Under the pieces are notes generated by a model, which was not told where the DNA came from, ran no database searches, and saw only the letters and a list, made by a program, of their open reading frames with translations. The position numbers and the translations under genes were made by a program. Source: Colletes latitarsis (taxonomy: Eukaryota > Arthropoda > Insecta > Hymenoptera > Colletidae). Taken from it: a DNA stretch of 64,000 nucleotides. Each line of letters starts with the position of its first letter. Position 1 is the first letter of the stretch. The stretch covers positions 34,597,501-34,661,500 of the forward strand of contig NC_135137.1 in assembly GCF_051014445.1 (NCBI RefSeq), given 5' to 3'. Positions 25,601-38,756 of the stretch are shown piece after piece.

Positions 25601-28600
25601 AAACAAACCGCCCCCCCTTTCTGAATTTTTTTAATAAAATGCCATCGACAACAGCCTTCCGAAACTTTGTTTCTCGCACGAAAAGTATTATAAGCGCGAG
25701 TCGCGACTCGGCCGGAGACGAACGGTTAATTGGTCGGAATGAAAAAAATATTGAAGTTAATATCTCGCGACGCTTTACTTAAATGGCGACTCTTTAAAGC
25801 GTTCGAGCGGGCATGGCTCTTTAATCCAGACGTTCTCGTTTCGCGGAACCATCAACCGCCGATAAACTATGGGGGTCTAACGAATGGACCGCATGGCCCA
25901 GTTTGTCCCGGTGTGCGTGTATAATGCAAGACGTCCGCGATTTATCCGCAAAGACTATCCGGAAGGCGCGACAAAGTTATGGTCTCCTAAAGGCTTTTAA
26001 CGAGCAGCTCGCACGTGATATCTTTATTTAATCATACTCGATCGACGTGATCTCGAATAAATTTGCCGGATAACGTTCCGTTGGTCCGAACGGGACGGGA
26101 ACATCCGACTAAACCGCGTTACCATTACGCCAAGAGGATTGGCTTTCGAAGCGTATTGCCGACCTTATACCGCCGCGAACCCACAGTTTCCATTTTCTTT
26201 TTTTATTCCGGTAGGCGGAGGCCGGCGAGTAACTTTATGTTACGGCACTTTCGGATCCTCGAACGACGGCAAAGTCTCCGGGAAAGAGGCATTCCGACGA
26301 GATTGTAACGCGATATTTCGCGACTGGGTTCAAAGGTATGATAAAGCACAGACGCGGTTAGCCAGTTGTTATTGTAAGTCGTAGTCGAAGCAAGGAAAGG
26401 AAAATGAGGGAGCTACCGGCTACGAGATAAAGGAGGGGTTGAGGGCTGATATCCACTATCAAAGTAGATGTTTCCCTAGCGTCCCATACGTCTCCTTCGC
26501 CACTCCTTTAAAGTGCAAACCCACCGGGGAGGAAGGGAACCACCGGTTCCGCGAACAGCTGCTTACGGTTTCATAACCACTTCATAGATTCAAAAGACTT
26601 CGACGGGAATCGATCCCGTTCTTAACGTTGGACGATATCCGATCGAATTCGTTCTCCCGTATAATTTGAACACATAGGATATTGTTCGAACTGTGATCAA
26701 TTTTGGTACTTGTTGGAAAAGGCAAATTTTCGTGTAACGTAACATTCGTAAAACGATATAACACTGAATACCTACATGCTATTCTAACGAAGAAGAGAAT
26801 TACTTAAAATTACAAACCGGTAAATGATGTTATTACCAAGATAATAATGTGGTTCATGTTGGAGCTGTTAAATAGCATCGCGATTCAATTATCCATTCTC
26901 CCAATGTCCTACATTCAGTCCATGCTCCGTTAATATATTTGACGATTCACTTAGAAGTTTTCGCGTTGAAATTCATTGAGTAAGAAACGTGGGGGAACAA
27001 ATTGAATTTCTCGCCGAACATCGCGTCTAGGAACGATTGAAAGTTGATTGAACGGAGGAAGGAAGAAAAACCGAGACCTTGATAACGAAGAACGAGGCAA
27101 CAGCGAAATTACGCGAAACATTCGTCGTAGTCCGTGCCGGCGGGTTCCCTCGCTGATGAAGATAAATTCGGCCAGGCTGTCCCGCGCACAGCATCGGATT
27201 CGACTTGCTCGTTTAGGCGTGCCATCGGCGCGGCGCGCCTCTCTCCAAGATTAACGATGGAAACCGCCGAGGAAAGCTGCAACGGCTCGTCCGGTCGTAA
27301 GTTACGCTCGCGACACGCTACGCCGCCTGCAATCTTTCGATTTTCTCGTTCCCGTTGCTCACGCTACCCTCGAATTAGGATAATAATCGCGCGAGAGGCC
27401 GCGACTCCGAGGTGGAACGTTTCTCGCGGGCGTACGCGAAACTAGTGGATCGCGTGAGCTTTCCGTTCGAACAGTTTCCTTCGCGAAACGGTGTTCCGTG
27501 GCTCGAAGGCTGCACCGCGTTCGTCGGGCGCGTCCACATTGTATCCGCGTCGGAAGACAACGGCAACGCGGAGATATCGCGGCGATCAACGTAAATGCGG
27601 CCTTTTACGGCGTCGCTGATGGGATTTTCGAGCGCCGGCTTCCGATGCCAGAAACGCTCGCATTAAATCTTTCTTCATCGTAATTCTGATCGCGCGCGTT
27701 ACAGCCAGGAGATCTCGGACCACTTCCTATTATTCATTTCTCCATTTGCCCCGAAATTCGACCCTTTCTACGCGAAAGGACAGAATGAGAGATAATATAG
27801 AAAGTACTGGTACTGTCATAAATGGGACACTTATTTGGGGAACATTCGAAAGATTGGTTACCTGTTTTTACTACAATTTTTTAATAATACTGATATTAGT
27901 CTTACAAGTTTATCAAAAGCAATGAATAAGAGAAAAACCAGAGGCAAACGAAATTATCAAAGTGATTTACGCGAGTGCCCGTTCGTTGAAAGGAATTGAA
28001 CGTATCGTTAACATACAATGTCTCTATTAAAACCCAGAGCACTCAGAGTTCCCTTGTAGGTAGACAATAATACCTAACAAAGAATGAAAGTAATATTATA
28101 AAAGCGTTCAAGTTGTTTTCTGAGGACCGCATATATCGAATTTTAAGTTAAATGGTTCAGTGCATCCGATTTTTTCATACGCGACAAATTCTTTTCAGTC
28201 GATTTTTCGAAAGAAAGGGTATAATTGCGAAAGAATTATTGCAAGAAGCAAAGCAAAGCGTACGAGTGTACGATTTAAAAAATTAATGGAGAGAGTGCAT
28301 ACGGTGGCGCAGACTGTTACAAAAGCTGAAGGATTTATTCTGATTGCGGAGAAAGAGGTCGGGGCATTAATGAGAGAATAATAGCTACGTTTTTGCCCCG
28401 TCGATACAAAAGATTGTCGCTACGCGTTCGTCGTAGCGTAAACGGGCGTTCTTAAAAGGCACATAGCTATTATTTTCTTTAACGGGGTTCGGTATCTAAC
28501 ATTCTCCGTGAGTCACTTTGAGAGTGTAATTGTTTCGTGGTCTGTAATAACAACATTCCGATAGCGGTTCGTTGCTCTTCCGTTCGTTATCCGAATGTCA

Positions 28601-28934
28601 ACGTTTATTCCGCGCTCCAAGCCGTTGCTTTAATTATACTTGAAAATCTCCGGCAAGTTTTGCCCATTCTCTTCGCACGCATACATTAAGGACACTTTGG
28701 CAAAGAATGTCACGTTCACGGCGGCACGGTCTTGTTGATAATTTAGCAGACAGCGGTCTAACGCGCTGGTTTAAGACGGCGAAACCGGCGTAAGCGACTC
28801 GAATACGACTCTCGTAGCTCGCGCGACTCCTAATCTCCGCCTAACTTCGCTGGCCATGCTTAGAACGGAAGGAACAACAGACAGATTGTTGCGTCTGTAA
28901 CGCGTGCATCCTGCTGGAAGGAGAGAGCTACCCA
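22608..28934. other. Unassigned DNA with no supported gene
   Basis: This is one of the more CpG-dense parts of the window, especially 24650-26500 and 27050-27700. Open frames occur on both strands, the longest 131 codons (25010-25405 minus). An ATG-started frame of 104 codons (24917-25231) is discussed with the nearby TATA-like site. At 26603-26619 a hairpin (ACGGGA, loop ATCGA, TCCCGT) resembles a tRNA arm but lacks the rest of a tRNA. No family similarity was seen. Confidence 0.5.
24787..24862 (+). promoter_or_regulatory. Possible TATA box followed by two adjacent perfect hairpins (weak)
   Basis: TATAAAA at 24787-24793 is followed about 40 bp later by two back-to-back palindromes. CCCGCGA-GAG-TCGCGGG spans 24830-24846, and GGTCTCGA-G-TCGAGACC spans 24846-24862. 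If transcription starts about 30 bp after the TATA, both would fold at the very 5' end of the RNA. An ATG at 24917 opens a 104-codon frame whose stop TAA (25229-25231) overlaps an AATAAA (25227-25232). The palindromes are certain. Their meaning and the promoter are guesses. Confidence 0.2.
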
Positions 28935-29120
28935 TGAAGATAGTTTCAAAGATAGTTGGACTCGAATTAATTGCCGCGACACACAACAGCCTACATTCTG
29001 CGTACACGACTTCTGTTTCTTACTTCGACTTCTTCGTCGCGGAACGCTCGATCTTCCGCGACATTCCTGCCGTGTTTAATCAAACGGAGGAACTCGTTAC
29101 GAAATCGAGGACAACGATCC
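28935..29120 (+). repeat. Diverged 186-bp local duplication, copy A
   Basis: The block aligns with 29493-29679 at an offset of 558-559 bp, with a single one-base shift near the left edge. My hand count over the 118 bp following GAATTAATTGC gives 32 differences, about 73% identity, mostly transitions and with no gaps. It lies inside an open frame running from an ATG at 28934 to 29221 (95 codons). I do not recognise the protein, and there are no inverted ends or target duplications that would mark a transposon. Confidence 0.75.
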
Positions 29121-29492
29121 TCCAGGGGCGTTCAACTTGTTTCGCAATTGGCATTCAGGCGCTAGCACAATCTGTTCGGCTGGATTCTCGATTTGTCGCA
29201 AGACTCAGTGCGTGGTCTTAGAAGAATTTAGTATGTTACAAATAGGAAATAGATCAGCAAGTAATTTTTTACACGTGTAATTTGCATACTGTCGATTTTT
29301 TTAGAATACGTCTACAGGTAGGAGTATCTAAAATACTGTACGTTTGAAATTGTTCCTTTCTCCTGGTTGTTAATTTCCTCTTAACTGCTTTTAAAATACA
29401 GGAAAGGATACTTGTACGACGTAAATGGTCGTGTACTCCCCGGAATGTGTTTTTATGATAATACTCCGTAAATGTTATGTATCTTAACAAAT
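29121..29492. other. Unique AT-rich spacer between the duplicated blocks
   Basis: The first part continues the open frame of copy A to a stop at 29221. The remainder is AT-rich, with a 90-codon minus-strand frame at 29269-29541 that does not resemble anything known. It is not shared with sequence after copy B, so the duplicated unit is limited to the 186-bp blocks. Confidence 0.5.
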
Positions 29493-29679
29493 TGAAAAAT
29501 AGTATCCATGATAGATAGACACGAATTAATTGCTGTGACATGCAGCAGCCTGCCTTCTCCGTACACGGTCTCTGCTTCCTTCCTTGATTCCTTCGTTACG
29601 AAACTCGCGAGTTTCCACGATGTTTCTGTCGCGTCTAATCGACAAAGAAATTCGCGGCAAAATCGTGCAGCCTCGATCG
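29493..29679 (+). repeat. Diverged 186-bp local duplication, copy B
   Basis: This is the partner of 28935-29120. An ATG at 29508 opens a 63-codon frame (to 29699) in the same phase as the copy A frame. The products share the order HELIA.T..SL.S.YT.S.S..D.FV against LELIA.T..SL.S.YT.S.S..D.FV. Beyond the first dozen codons many differences change the amino acid, so the shared frame may only be inherited openness, not selection. Confidence 0.75.
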
Positions 29680-29699
29680 ACCGGAAATTGGTTTTTTGA

Positions 29700-32600
29700 T
29701 TAATGAGACGTTTTCCGCGCGAATTAATTAAGCCATTTCACTTCTGGTACTTCTCGAGCATAATTTCTATCGTAAAAGAGCATCGTTCGTTTTGTCAAAA
29801 GATGTCAAGTTCTGCTTTTCCTGGTTTTGAAAACTCCTGATTGGTAACGAGCAAGGCAAAGTCACGTTCACTGGTATTTTTAAGGAATATAGCTTCTTTT
29901 TGCCACTCGCGTTTCGTTGACTACGAGTTTAATAATACAAAAAGTAGACACGCAGGTTTCATGGGATCAGTCGATGCTTAATAATCAGAAATGCTTGTTA
30001 ACTGTTGCTCGAGGAAATATTCTATCATGTGCACAACTAATTGGGAAAAAATACAATTACGCAAGAACAGTTGTAAAAATTTCAATAAACTTTGAAGTTT
30101 TTATTTTCAACTATGCCTTATATCGATGATGTTAGTAGTGGGCGTAGACGGTTGATCGAAATCGTTTTACGTACAGCGAAGGGGCTCGTTACGACTACGT
30201 CCATCGTCATTGTATTCGGTAATTGCATCATCGACTTGTCGACGGAAGCTATTATAATAGCGCGAACGTTCCTTTCCCATTCGTATCGCGAAACCTGGCT
30301 CTCCTGGAAGCGTCTATGATCGTTGTTTTTAATTACCAGACGGTCGAAGTTGCGAAAGTATTCCATTCTCTTCGGTGAAGTTTGATGTCAAACAAAAAGT
30401 TGGAGCTTCGCGGCACTTTCTGAACGAGTTGCGCCGTATTGTTTGATTTTCAGCATAAACCAAAGCTTTCCCATAACTTTTACGCTCGTCGAAGAACTGC
30501 ATAACTCCATCAGGGGGGGAGGGAACCTAATTTGCGGCGCGTGCGAGCGAAGAATAAGGGCAGGCCGGTCGCGACAGGGTCGCGAAAGAAGGAAATCGTT
30601 TCCATAAAGGGCAGGTAATTAAAAACTCTTCGGGTAACGCATTGCCGTCGGGTAATTATAAGGGTAATAGGCTGCTACTTTACACAGTAAGTCCCTCGAA
30701 GAGGGGAAAGTGAACTTACCACTTTTTCCTCCTTTCATCCCACTGGCATTCACTTGCTTTTCTAGCCAAGTGTGCCCCGCGGGAATAGGTACGGCGCTCC
30801 GTAAAAAGTTCTTCGTTTTCTCCATTTCTACGAGCCAGCGAGCTCGCGTCGGTAAAACGCCTTTCGAAATTACTGCGTTAAAAGTTCAAAGCGCTCGGGC
30901 CGGCGTTCGGCATTAGAAGCCATCCTGGAAGCGGGAACAGCTTCGTTGCCCTCGTTTAGAACTTATTCGTATACGAATACACGCGAAACTTGTTTTCCTT
31001 TTAATGTCTCGGCGAAATTTGTTCAAATTTTCTGGTTAAACGCGCTCTCTTCCGACGCTCACCGAATCCATTGTCTTGCTTCACGTCGTACAGCGACTAA
31101 TCGCTAACGAGAGCTTTTATACTAACTTTGCGAACACTGTCTTCGTATTCTGACGTCTCGAACAACACTGATTATCTGCTTTTATCCATTAATTCTAACC
31201 TTATAAATATAATTTATTTCTTTGTAAATCATAGACATTATTTTTTCTTTTTATGAGTACGTGTGTTAATTTCTGACGAAGACTTTGGTTAATTTCGGAG
31301 ACTTTGGAAACGAGGTTAAGCGCAGTATTTTAGCGTCCCATTTTCCAGTTTCGCGCGATCGCACTGGGAAAAATAGCATTTTACCGATGATTTTCCGCGA
31401 TGAAAATACCGTGGAATCGAACAATGAACGCTTGGGTGTTTATGTTCCCGCACGTTGCGCTTTACAATCGCTATTACGATACTAGAGCCATCGCGAACTA
31501 TGCAAATCGCGAACGCGATTCGAATTCTTGGAAATTTTCCGTTCGATGGGTGCATTAAAAATTTTTAATTTAATCGACAATTCCCGCGAAATCAATCACG
31601 CGGAACGTACACTTTGCGTATCAAAAGCGGGAAGTTTCAGGTAGGAATTGCTTTTTTGCTCGTTCCCATTCTGCGGAACGCTGACGTCGAATTTTAAGTA
31701 GCTAATAGGGCAAACGATTCAAATATTGACACATTTTGCGTTAATTGGAATTAGATAGTTTAACCGTGTTCCAATATTTCATTATAGCTCTTAAAACTTA
31801 TCGACATAATTTTTATTAATTCAAAAGAGAATTAAATTCAAAGAATAAAATAAGTCATTTTCGTAAATGTCTGCTGGTTCTGTACGATGTTAATTATTTC
31901 ATTATATCCGAGATTAGTCGGAGAATGCATTTAACTTCAGCGGGAAGAAAAATCTTAGAAACGTCTGCTACAACGTCTTTTATCGGATTTGCTGCAAGAT
32001 TTTCCTCTACTTTGTCATGGAAGCGTAAATGGAGCTTGTAAATCCTCGAATGGAATATCTTCGCGGGACAAACTAACCTGATTCGTTTCCTGTTTGTATC
32101 CACTATGAGAAAAGGTTCATAGGACGAGGGATACAAGCGGCGGGAAAAAGAAGAGGCAAGGGGGCGAAACTAATAGAAAGGAAAGAGGGTGGAAATCTAA
32201 GAAAAGGAATAGAGAGACGTCGAGGTATCGACTGGTTGCGCGGAATGTCGATCAGGATTCAGGCCGCGCGACTGAAGCATTCTACTGTCCAAGGGACCAG
32301 CTGACATATCGGACACCTGAGTCACTCTCAATTTAAAAGATTTACGAGCTTTTTCCCGTTCGAGCATCGCATCGACTCACGCGCTATTATGGCCTTTATA
32401 AACGCTATCAAACATTGACAACCTTCGATCGAATCGCGAACTATAATTTGAGGGGAAAATTTTAACCGCTCAGCTAGATGGACGCAAAATTCTACGAAAT
32501 ATTTCAGAATGCAGGAAATAAATGGTGGCTTTGATGCAGTATTTTATAAACGCTGACAAAAATTCGTTCAAGAATTAATCGATTAGGTAATAGTTGTAAA

Positions 32601-35600
32601 AAAATTTATTATAGTGTCGCTCGAATGACGATGCAAGTTCCAGTTTAGATTCTGTATTAAAAAATCGAATTTCTTTGCAGTGGGTTTTTGTGATATTTTT
32701 ATATCTAGTTTTTGACGCAAGGAAAATTTATTTCTGTGTACCGAATTGGTTCCGCGTTACATCTCGGAGAAGTAATATATTTAACCGAAGAGCTTCCCTG
32801 TCGCCGATACGTAACTGTTATCGACAGGAGCGACGCTTTTTTTTCTTGCAAAAATCAAGACCTCTTACTATGCCTTCGCGATTATTCAGTGCACGGAGCG
32901 TATTGCCCGCTTGAATTACAATTCCTCTTCCTCCGTTCCACAATAGGTATCCTTGATGCGATAAAAGAGCCCGTGCGATTGCCTCGTACGTGCAAAGGTT
33001 CGTGGGTCTATGGTCGCAAAGTGCGTTAAGTCCGCAGACGGAAGTGAATCGGAACCGAGTTCCCGGTTCATTGCCAATGTGATTGAGTTCTGGAAACGGC
33101 GCCTCGCGTAAATTCAGATTTTAACTGTTCGTTCCTTGACGGGCAAATTACTTCGTCCAACTAAAGTTCGTGAATTTCAGAATATGCTAAAGGTCGATTG
33201 AAAGATGTCTTTTCGTTTGGTAAAGATTGGAGCTGCAATAACTTCGATTTTTAAAATATAGCGTAAACAATCATTGGATTCAGATTTACATACGATGTTC
33301 GTTATTACTTTGTAGCTAATCGTGTTGGAAAAATTGTTAGTTCGATTTTGATAAAAAATTATTCAACGGAATACCAGAATTACGAAAATTTATTATATAG
33401 TATGATTCATATTTTTATAGTGTTTAGAAGCTTATTTTGCATTTACCGAGCACGATCGAAATCTGTGTATTTTTAATCCATCCTTTCAAGACGCAGATTC
33501 TGCGGATAGGTTAAAACCAGAATTCGGGGCAAACGTCGGAGCTTTTAATGTCCAGCATGATTAATCGATCGCGATGGCGTTTCGAAGGTGCTTGAACGGC
33601 AACGAACGGCCCATTCTGCCAGTCCCCTACGTCTCGAGTAATACGTTTTCACCTATACAAATTTCAAGAACCGCTTGGAGTCTGGAGAACGCGACGCGGT
33701 TAGCATTCATGCACGTCCGGCTGCAGATTGATTGCTGATCCCTAAATTGTCCCCAAAGTTGCTTTACACGTTTCAGTGGCGTGCCGGAGAAGTTATGGTC
33801 TCTTGGCTATGTTTACGTAACTTGACGTCGCAGATATATATATTTGGCGTCTGGCGTTAACTAACTAACTAACAGGCGTATCATCAGTCGACTGGCCTTC
33901 TCCGAAGGTATCTGCGCTTCCCAATTAGTCGAGTTGGAATTGCAGATACGTTGGAACTTGAGTCGAATAGGCCGCATAGTTCGGTGTTCTTCGACATTTG
34001 CCAGAATTGCAATTTTTTAGCCTGCGGTGAAATGGAAAAATAATATGTTAGAAGATTTAAAATGTTCAGTAATGGACACCGTGATTTCTTCTCTGAGGAG
34101 ATCGTTCTTTCGAGGTAAAAATTGAAGGGTGCTAGCTTCGAAGCGTGCGAAGGGTCCTCGACTTCTTTCAACCATGTGAAGCCCAACGCTGGTTGCGTTT
34201 TCTTGCAAAGACAGAACTCAGTTTCTCTAAAACTATCTAATGAATCTTAGAATCAGTTTCACCTGCAGTCTCAATTCTGTAAACAAAGACGAGAAAATTC
34301 TACTTTCTAAGAGCAATACCAAGTTAACCTCGATAACCAGATTTCGCGTGAAGAAATTTTGTTTCGCACGTTGCGTTGAAATCTCCGAAAGTTCGCCGAG
34401 CGCCCGAAAATGTTATAAATTTGCGGGTGTGTCGCGTTGCTCGTGATAATTAAATTCCGTGGACCAGCGACTCGCAGGTGGATTTTGATCGCGATGTAGC
34501 AAAAGGGCAACCGTAAACGACGGCAACGTGCGATTTCAGGTTGCCGAAACGCACGGAAATGGCTGTTTGATGGCTCCCAAACAGCTAACTATGTGTCCCG
34601 GCAATCGTGGGACGAATAGCGGGCGTCGTGCGACGCAGACGCGGGCCTGCGGGGGAAGACACGCATCGAAAAGGGAGCTTTGTGTATGTACGCGGGCACG
34701 GAAGTTGTAGCCGAATGGGAAACGGAAATTGTTCTGCAGTTCAAGTTGCGCGAACTTTAAGGCAGTCCTTGTCGTTCGAATGCAGGGCAGCTCGAAGTTC
34801 GAGCACCGCTCGCATTGTGCTCGATCCAAGGTAAAATATTAAAACGACGAATTTCAATCGCGCGAAGGGACGTTTCGCGAGTCCCAAATTCGACCTGGGA
34901 AATCGAACGGAGTAGACTCGTCATCGAAAACAAAAATAACGGATCCGGTCGTAAATTACTTCCGGAACGTTCTGTCTCGTTCTAGGCGGTTGTGAATTTT
35001 TCACGATAGGAAAAACCGTTCGCAGTTGTTAGCCGAGCGTAATCCAACTTGTTCTGTAACTTATTTACCGGGTAATTCAATCGCGCGACATGCTGTTTCC
35101 CAAACAACGAGCTGCACGATGTTCGTACTGTCGTGGAATGTTACGACTCAAGCAGCCTTAACGAGGTCTAATCCTAATCCTAATGTAATTGGGGGCAACT
35201 CTAGGCTCTGAAAATATTTTACATTTATATTTTATAACTTAACGATACCCCAAATATAATTAGTATATAAATTTACACTGAAGTGTTACGGGCTGGTCTC
35301 TGAAAATATTAAAGATTGCAAAAAAGTTTTGTCCCGATACTTTCCATTTTATTAAATTCGTAACACAATTTGATACCCTGCCCTAGATACAGTGCTCAAT
35401 CGTTTCATACGACGTTTGATTATTCATAGTGGCATCGAGGGTGCCAACTCCACGTCAGTTAACAAACGAATAACGTGGAAAAAGCGGAGTGGGTGTCGTT
35501 GAAAAAGTTGTGGATGGCGCGCAAGGGGTAGTCGGGCCTAAAGAAACAACGCGTGGGTGGATAGAGGGAGGCTGTCGGGCGGCGAACGAAGGTACCAGTG

Positions 35601-38302
35601 GTAACGAAAGAAGAGCAGCAAGAAGAGCGTTTGGAACCACTGTGGGATCTCCGTAGCGATTTGTACGCGGGGTTTGATTTATAAGTCTGCGAGAGTTGTC
35701 ACGGGGCGAGTCGGCCTCCTTCTCAACCTTCATCCTGTTTGCTCACGGAATAGAAGAACCGGCTGGCTGACGGGGGTAGAGAAAAAGGATTGAAGAAAAG
35801 AAAGTAGGGAAGCAAAGAGTTAGGGAACGATCGCCGACCCGTGGCTTCACTTACGGATGATACATTGCTTCGTAGTCGACTTCGGGCACAGAAGGATGGG
35901 ACCGCGGTAATGGATTCTGAATGGTTGAAAATAGTCGGTCCCTGTCACCGGGACCACCCACGGAATCGCTTCGTTTCGCCCGGAATTCGCGGCACGCGAT
36001 TTTGTTTCGCGAGGAACGGCAACCCGGTACACCGAATCACGAATCTTCGTTGAATTATATCGGTTCTTGAAGGTAGACTTCGCTGGGAAGGTCGATGGAT
36101 ACAAGGAACGTAAACATTTTTAATATCACCGAAATTTAGCAACTTGTATATTTTTCTTGTGTCGTTTTAAACCGAGCACTTATCTTGACGGCAAGAATTT
36201 CCTTTCCTTTTTAAGAGGGCGGCTCTCAAAAAGTTTGGGAAGCCTCTGCTTTAAAGGGTAGTTACGCTTCTTAAACTTGTATTACCGTAGCTGAGAGATA
36301 TATATTTTTGTTTCATTTTTTACCGTTCCGCAAACCTGCGGAACTTTATCTAAATTAGGAGTGGCAGCGGAAGGTACTTTGTGAATGTTCTTCGTTAAAA
36401 CAAGTTAGGGGGAACGAAATGTTCCTCGAGGAATTTACTCTGATTGGCTGTATCGGGTTAATGATATTTCTATAATTCTCTCTACGTTTTGTTCGATTTT
36501 ACTGTCAGTATAGTTTCCTTTAAAAATAATGTTCCACTCGCCCGAGATCAATCGAGACACATCGGAAAAGGCTGAGTTTCTAAGCTTGTGCTTCCCTTGG
36601 GCTATTTACTTCGGTTTCCACAGAACTTGGGTATACTCGAGTCAATACAGACGTATCCCCGAGGCGTGGCGGCCGATAGTGGCGACCAAGAGGATGTCAT
36701 ATCTTAAACCGAGGACCTTAGGGTCGTGGAACCAGATTTCCATCACGTGCGGGTTGTAGAAACGGAGTCCTCGATCTTCGGAATCCATTTAAACAGTTAT
36801 GAGATACTCAACAGGAACGACGTCAGGGTAGTTGGGCATGTCATATCTTTCTGGATGGTAGAACACGATTCATTCTCCGCAGTTACTTCAATTTATAGTT
36901 AACTATCACCAGGATAATTCCTCAAATAGTATCTTTCATTGTTCGTAACGATATGCTTGATTGTAATCTCTTTGGTAGGGAAAAATTTAGATTCAAAATT
37001 TAAATATATATTCTATCAGGATCTAAACTGTGGTCCACAGTTCAGAGTATTTTCCATTAGAACCTAGGATTTACAGATGTTAGATTGCTCTGAGAGTTTT
37101 CTCTGTAAACCATTTTATGATAACAGAGGCTCGTCGATTTTGCAAAGTATAATGTTTCCCCTAGTTCGTCATTGTTATTTTAGAGGAGTTCCACGTATTC
37201 ATAATAGACAGTATTTTTACGATCGAAGCTCTCGTGTAGCACCACGTGTCACGGTTACATATCGTTTTCCGTTTCTCTGCTCGCACATTCTCCAATTTCC
37301 CTCTTTCGAAATTCGACTCGCACGAAACCGCCAGCAGTCAAATCGATGAGGGTGCGAACGTCGGGCTTTACCCAAAGAGGTTTTGTCGATCAAAAAACGT
37401 CGTCCTGATTTTTATCGATCCGAGGGGCCGCGGAGCGCAGCGAAACATAAAAATATCGATAACGTTAACGAACGGAATTGGCGATTTTTATTTCCAAGTT
37501 GGCGCTCGTCCAGCTGCGCGCCATTTTACACGCCTGCCAGCAGCTCGTTCGACAGCATTGTTAGGAGAAACGCAGATTGGATATTGGATTTCACGTACGA
37601 GCCACATCGTGCCTACACCGGAGTAGCTTTTCCACGACACTCGTCGGCGATCGCGATCGACGCAGCATTCAAAAATCGGGAAGCTATTAATCTTGGTTTC
37701 AAATAGTTAGTCGTTCGCGCGATACGTCGCGTCGATTTCTCCCGCATCACCATTATCTGATTAGTGCGATTTATGGCGCGCCTTGGGCCGTTCTCCCGTC
37801 TAAGCGACGCGACGACCCGAAAAAATTATCGCTTGACAATAGTCTGCATATATAAAATCCAGCAGCTTCTTGCGTCTTTATCGCGTTCGCTGCTATCGTT
37901 CGATTCGAAAATCATTTATCACACAGCGCGCCTTAAAGCTTTACTAAAGCTTTGTATAGTACTTCTAAAAACAACACTCAACAGAAATCAATATAAATTA
38001 GCTTCATTGTTAATGTCTAATTCGAAGACAGCGAGCACCGTATTGGACACAAACGATTTCGCGAACGAAAATGCCGAACGGTTGGAGACTCGAATGTGTT
38101 TAATTGGTTTGTCAAATAGGTCTCGTTAAACATTGTAATTGGCGAATTCGAAGGGTATCGATGTCGACGACAACTGCAAAGGTTCCTCTTCTGCTGGAAA
38201 TCTGTTAGAATTTGGACCAGGTTACAAATTCGAATGGAATTCCCTCGAACGATACGGTCATTTCCCATTGGTGCAATTCGATGGGCTCGTCTCGCATACC
38301 GA
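29700..38302. other. Unassigned DNA with no supported gene
   Basis: Patches of CpG-dense DNA (30500-30920, 34500-34830, 35450-36100, 37240-37700) alternate with AT-rich DNA. Open frames are short, the longest 126 codons at 37246-37626, with others overlapping in different frames. A 92-codon minus-strand frame at 35455-35733 begins with ATG and has a hydrophobic run (ALLAALLSLPLVP) too far from the start for a signal peptide. Nothing is recognisable. Confidence 0.5.
33858..33873. repeat. (TAAC)4 microsatellite
   Basis: Four perfect copies of TAAC follow an AT-rich run and the sequence GTCTGGCG. It is too short to be more than an ordinary simple repeat. Confidence 0.85.
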
Positions 38303-38306
38303 TATA

Positions 38307-38754
38307 CAGGGTGCTTCAAAGAATTATCAACTGTTACAAGCGTGAAACGATCTTTCTAGAAAACCAGAAACGATGACGCAATTTATCGTATTAATAATTA
38401 TTCTTTGCCTCCAAGTCATTTCAAACACTCTGAAACACACTCATTTCGTTCTTATTACAATCAGTGGAGCATGATAAAAATATAAATGCAATTGCAATAA
38501 ACAACGATTGCTTCCTGTACGAATGAACGTTACCTTATTTTAATCGCTAGAAACAATTCGTGTATAATGCCATTTAATTTATATGATAATAGCCTCATTG
38601 AAGATTCAATATTCTTAGATGAAAAGCTAATTTTTTTTATGAGACACTGCTACGTCTTATATTGATTAAAATCATAGTTGATAAATATGACAGCTGTGTG
38701 TCGTGTCTTAATTTATGTCACACATAGATGATAAAATTTTTTTAAAGCACCCTG
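38307..38754. mobile_element. Non-autonomous DNA transposon (MITE-like), family 3, 448 bp
   Basis: The element begins CAGGGTGCTTCAAAGAA and its right end reads inward as CAGGGTGCTTTAAAAAAA, giving inverted ends of about 25 bp with some mismatches. It is flanked by TA on both sides (TATA on the left, TATT on the right), which fits a TA target-site duplication. The interior is AT-rich with no coding capacity. It shares the outer CAGGGTG with family 1 but none of its interior, so it may have used a related transposase. Confidence 0.8.
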
Positions 38755-38756
38755 TA

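Noticed and set aside
26603..26619. Hairpin resembling a tRNA T-arm (minus strand ATCGATT loop)
   Set aside because: The loop should start TTC, no matching acceptor stem lies at the right distance, and no D-arm signature is present on either strand.
28305..28316. TGGCGCAGACTG, similar to a tRNA A-box
   Set aside because: No B-box (GGTTCGANTCC-like) follows within tRNA or SINE distance.
19589..38164. Shared 17-mer TTCGAAGGGTATCGATG at about 19589 and about 38148
   Set aside because: The match does not extend on either side. One such match is close to chance for a 64-kb window with this biased composition.
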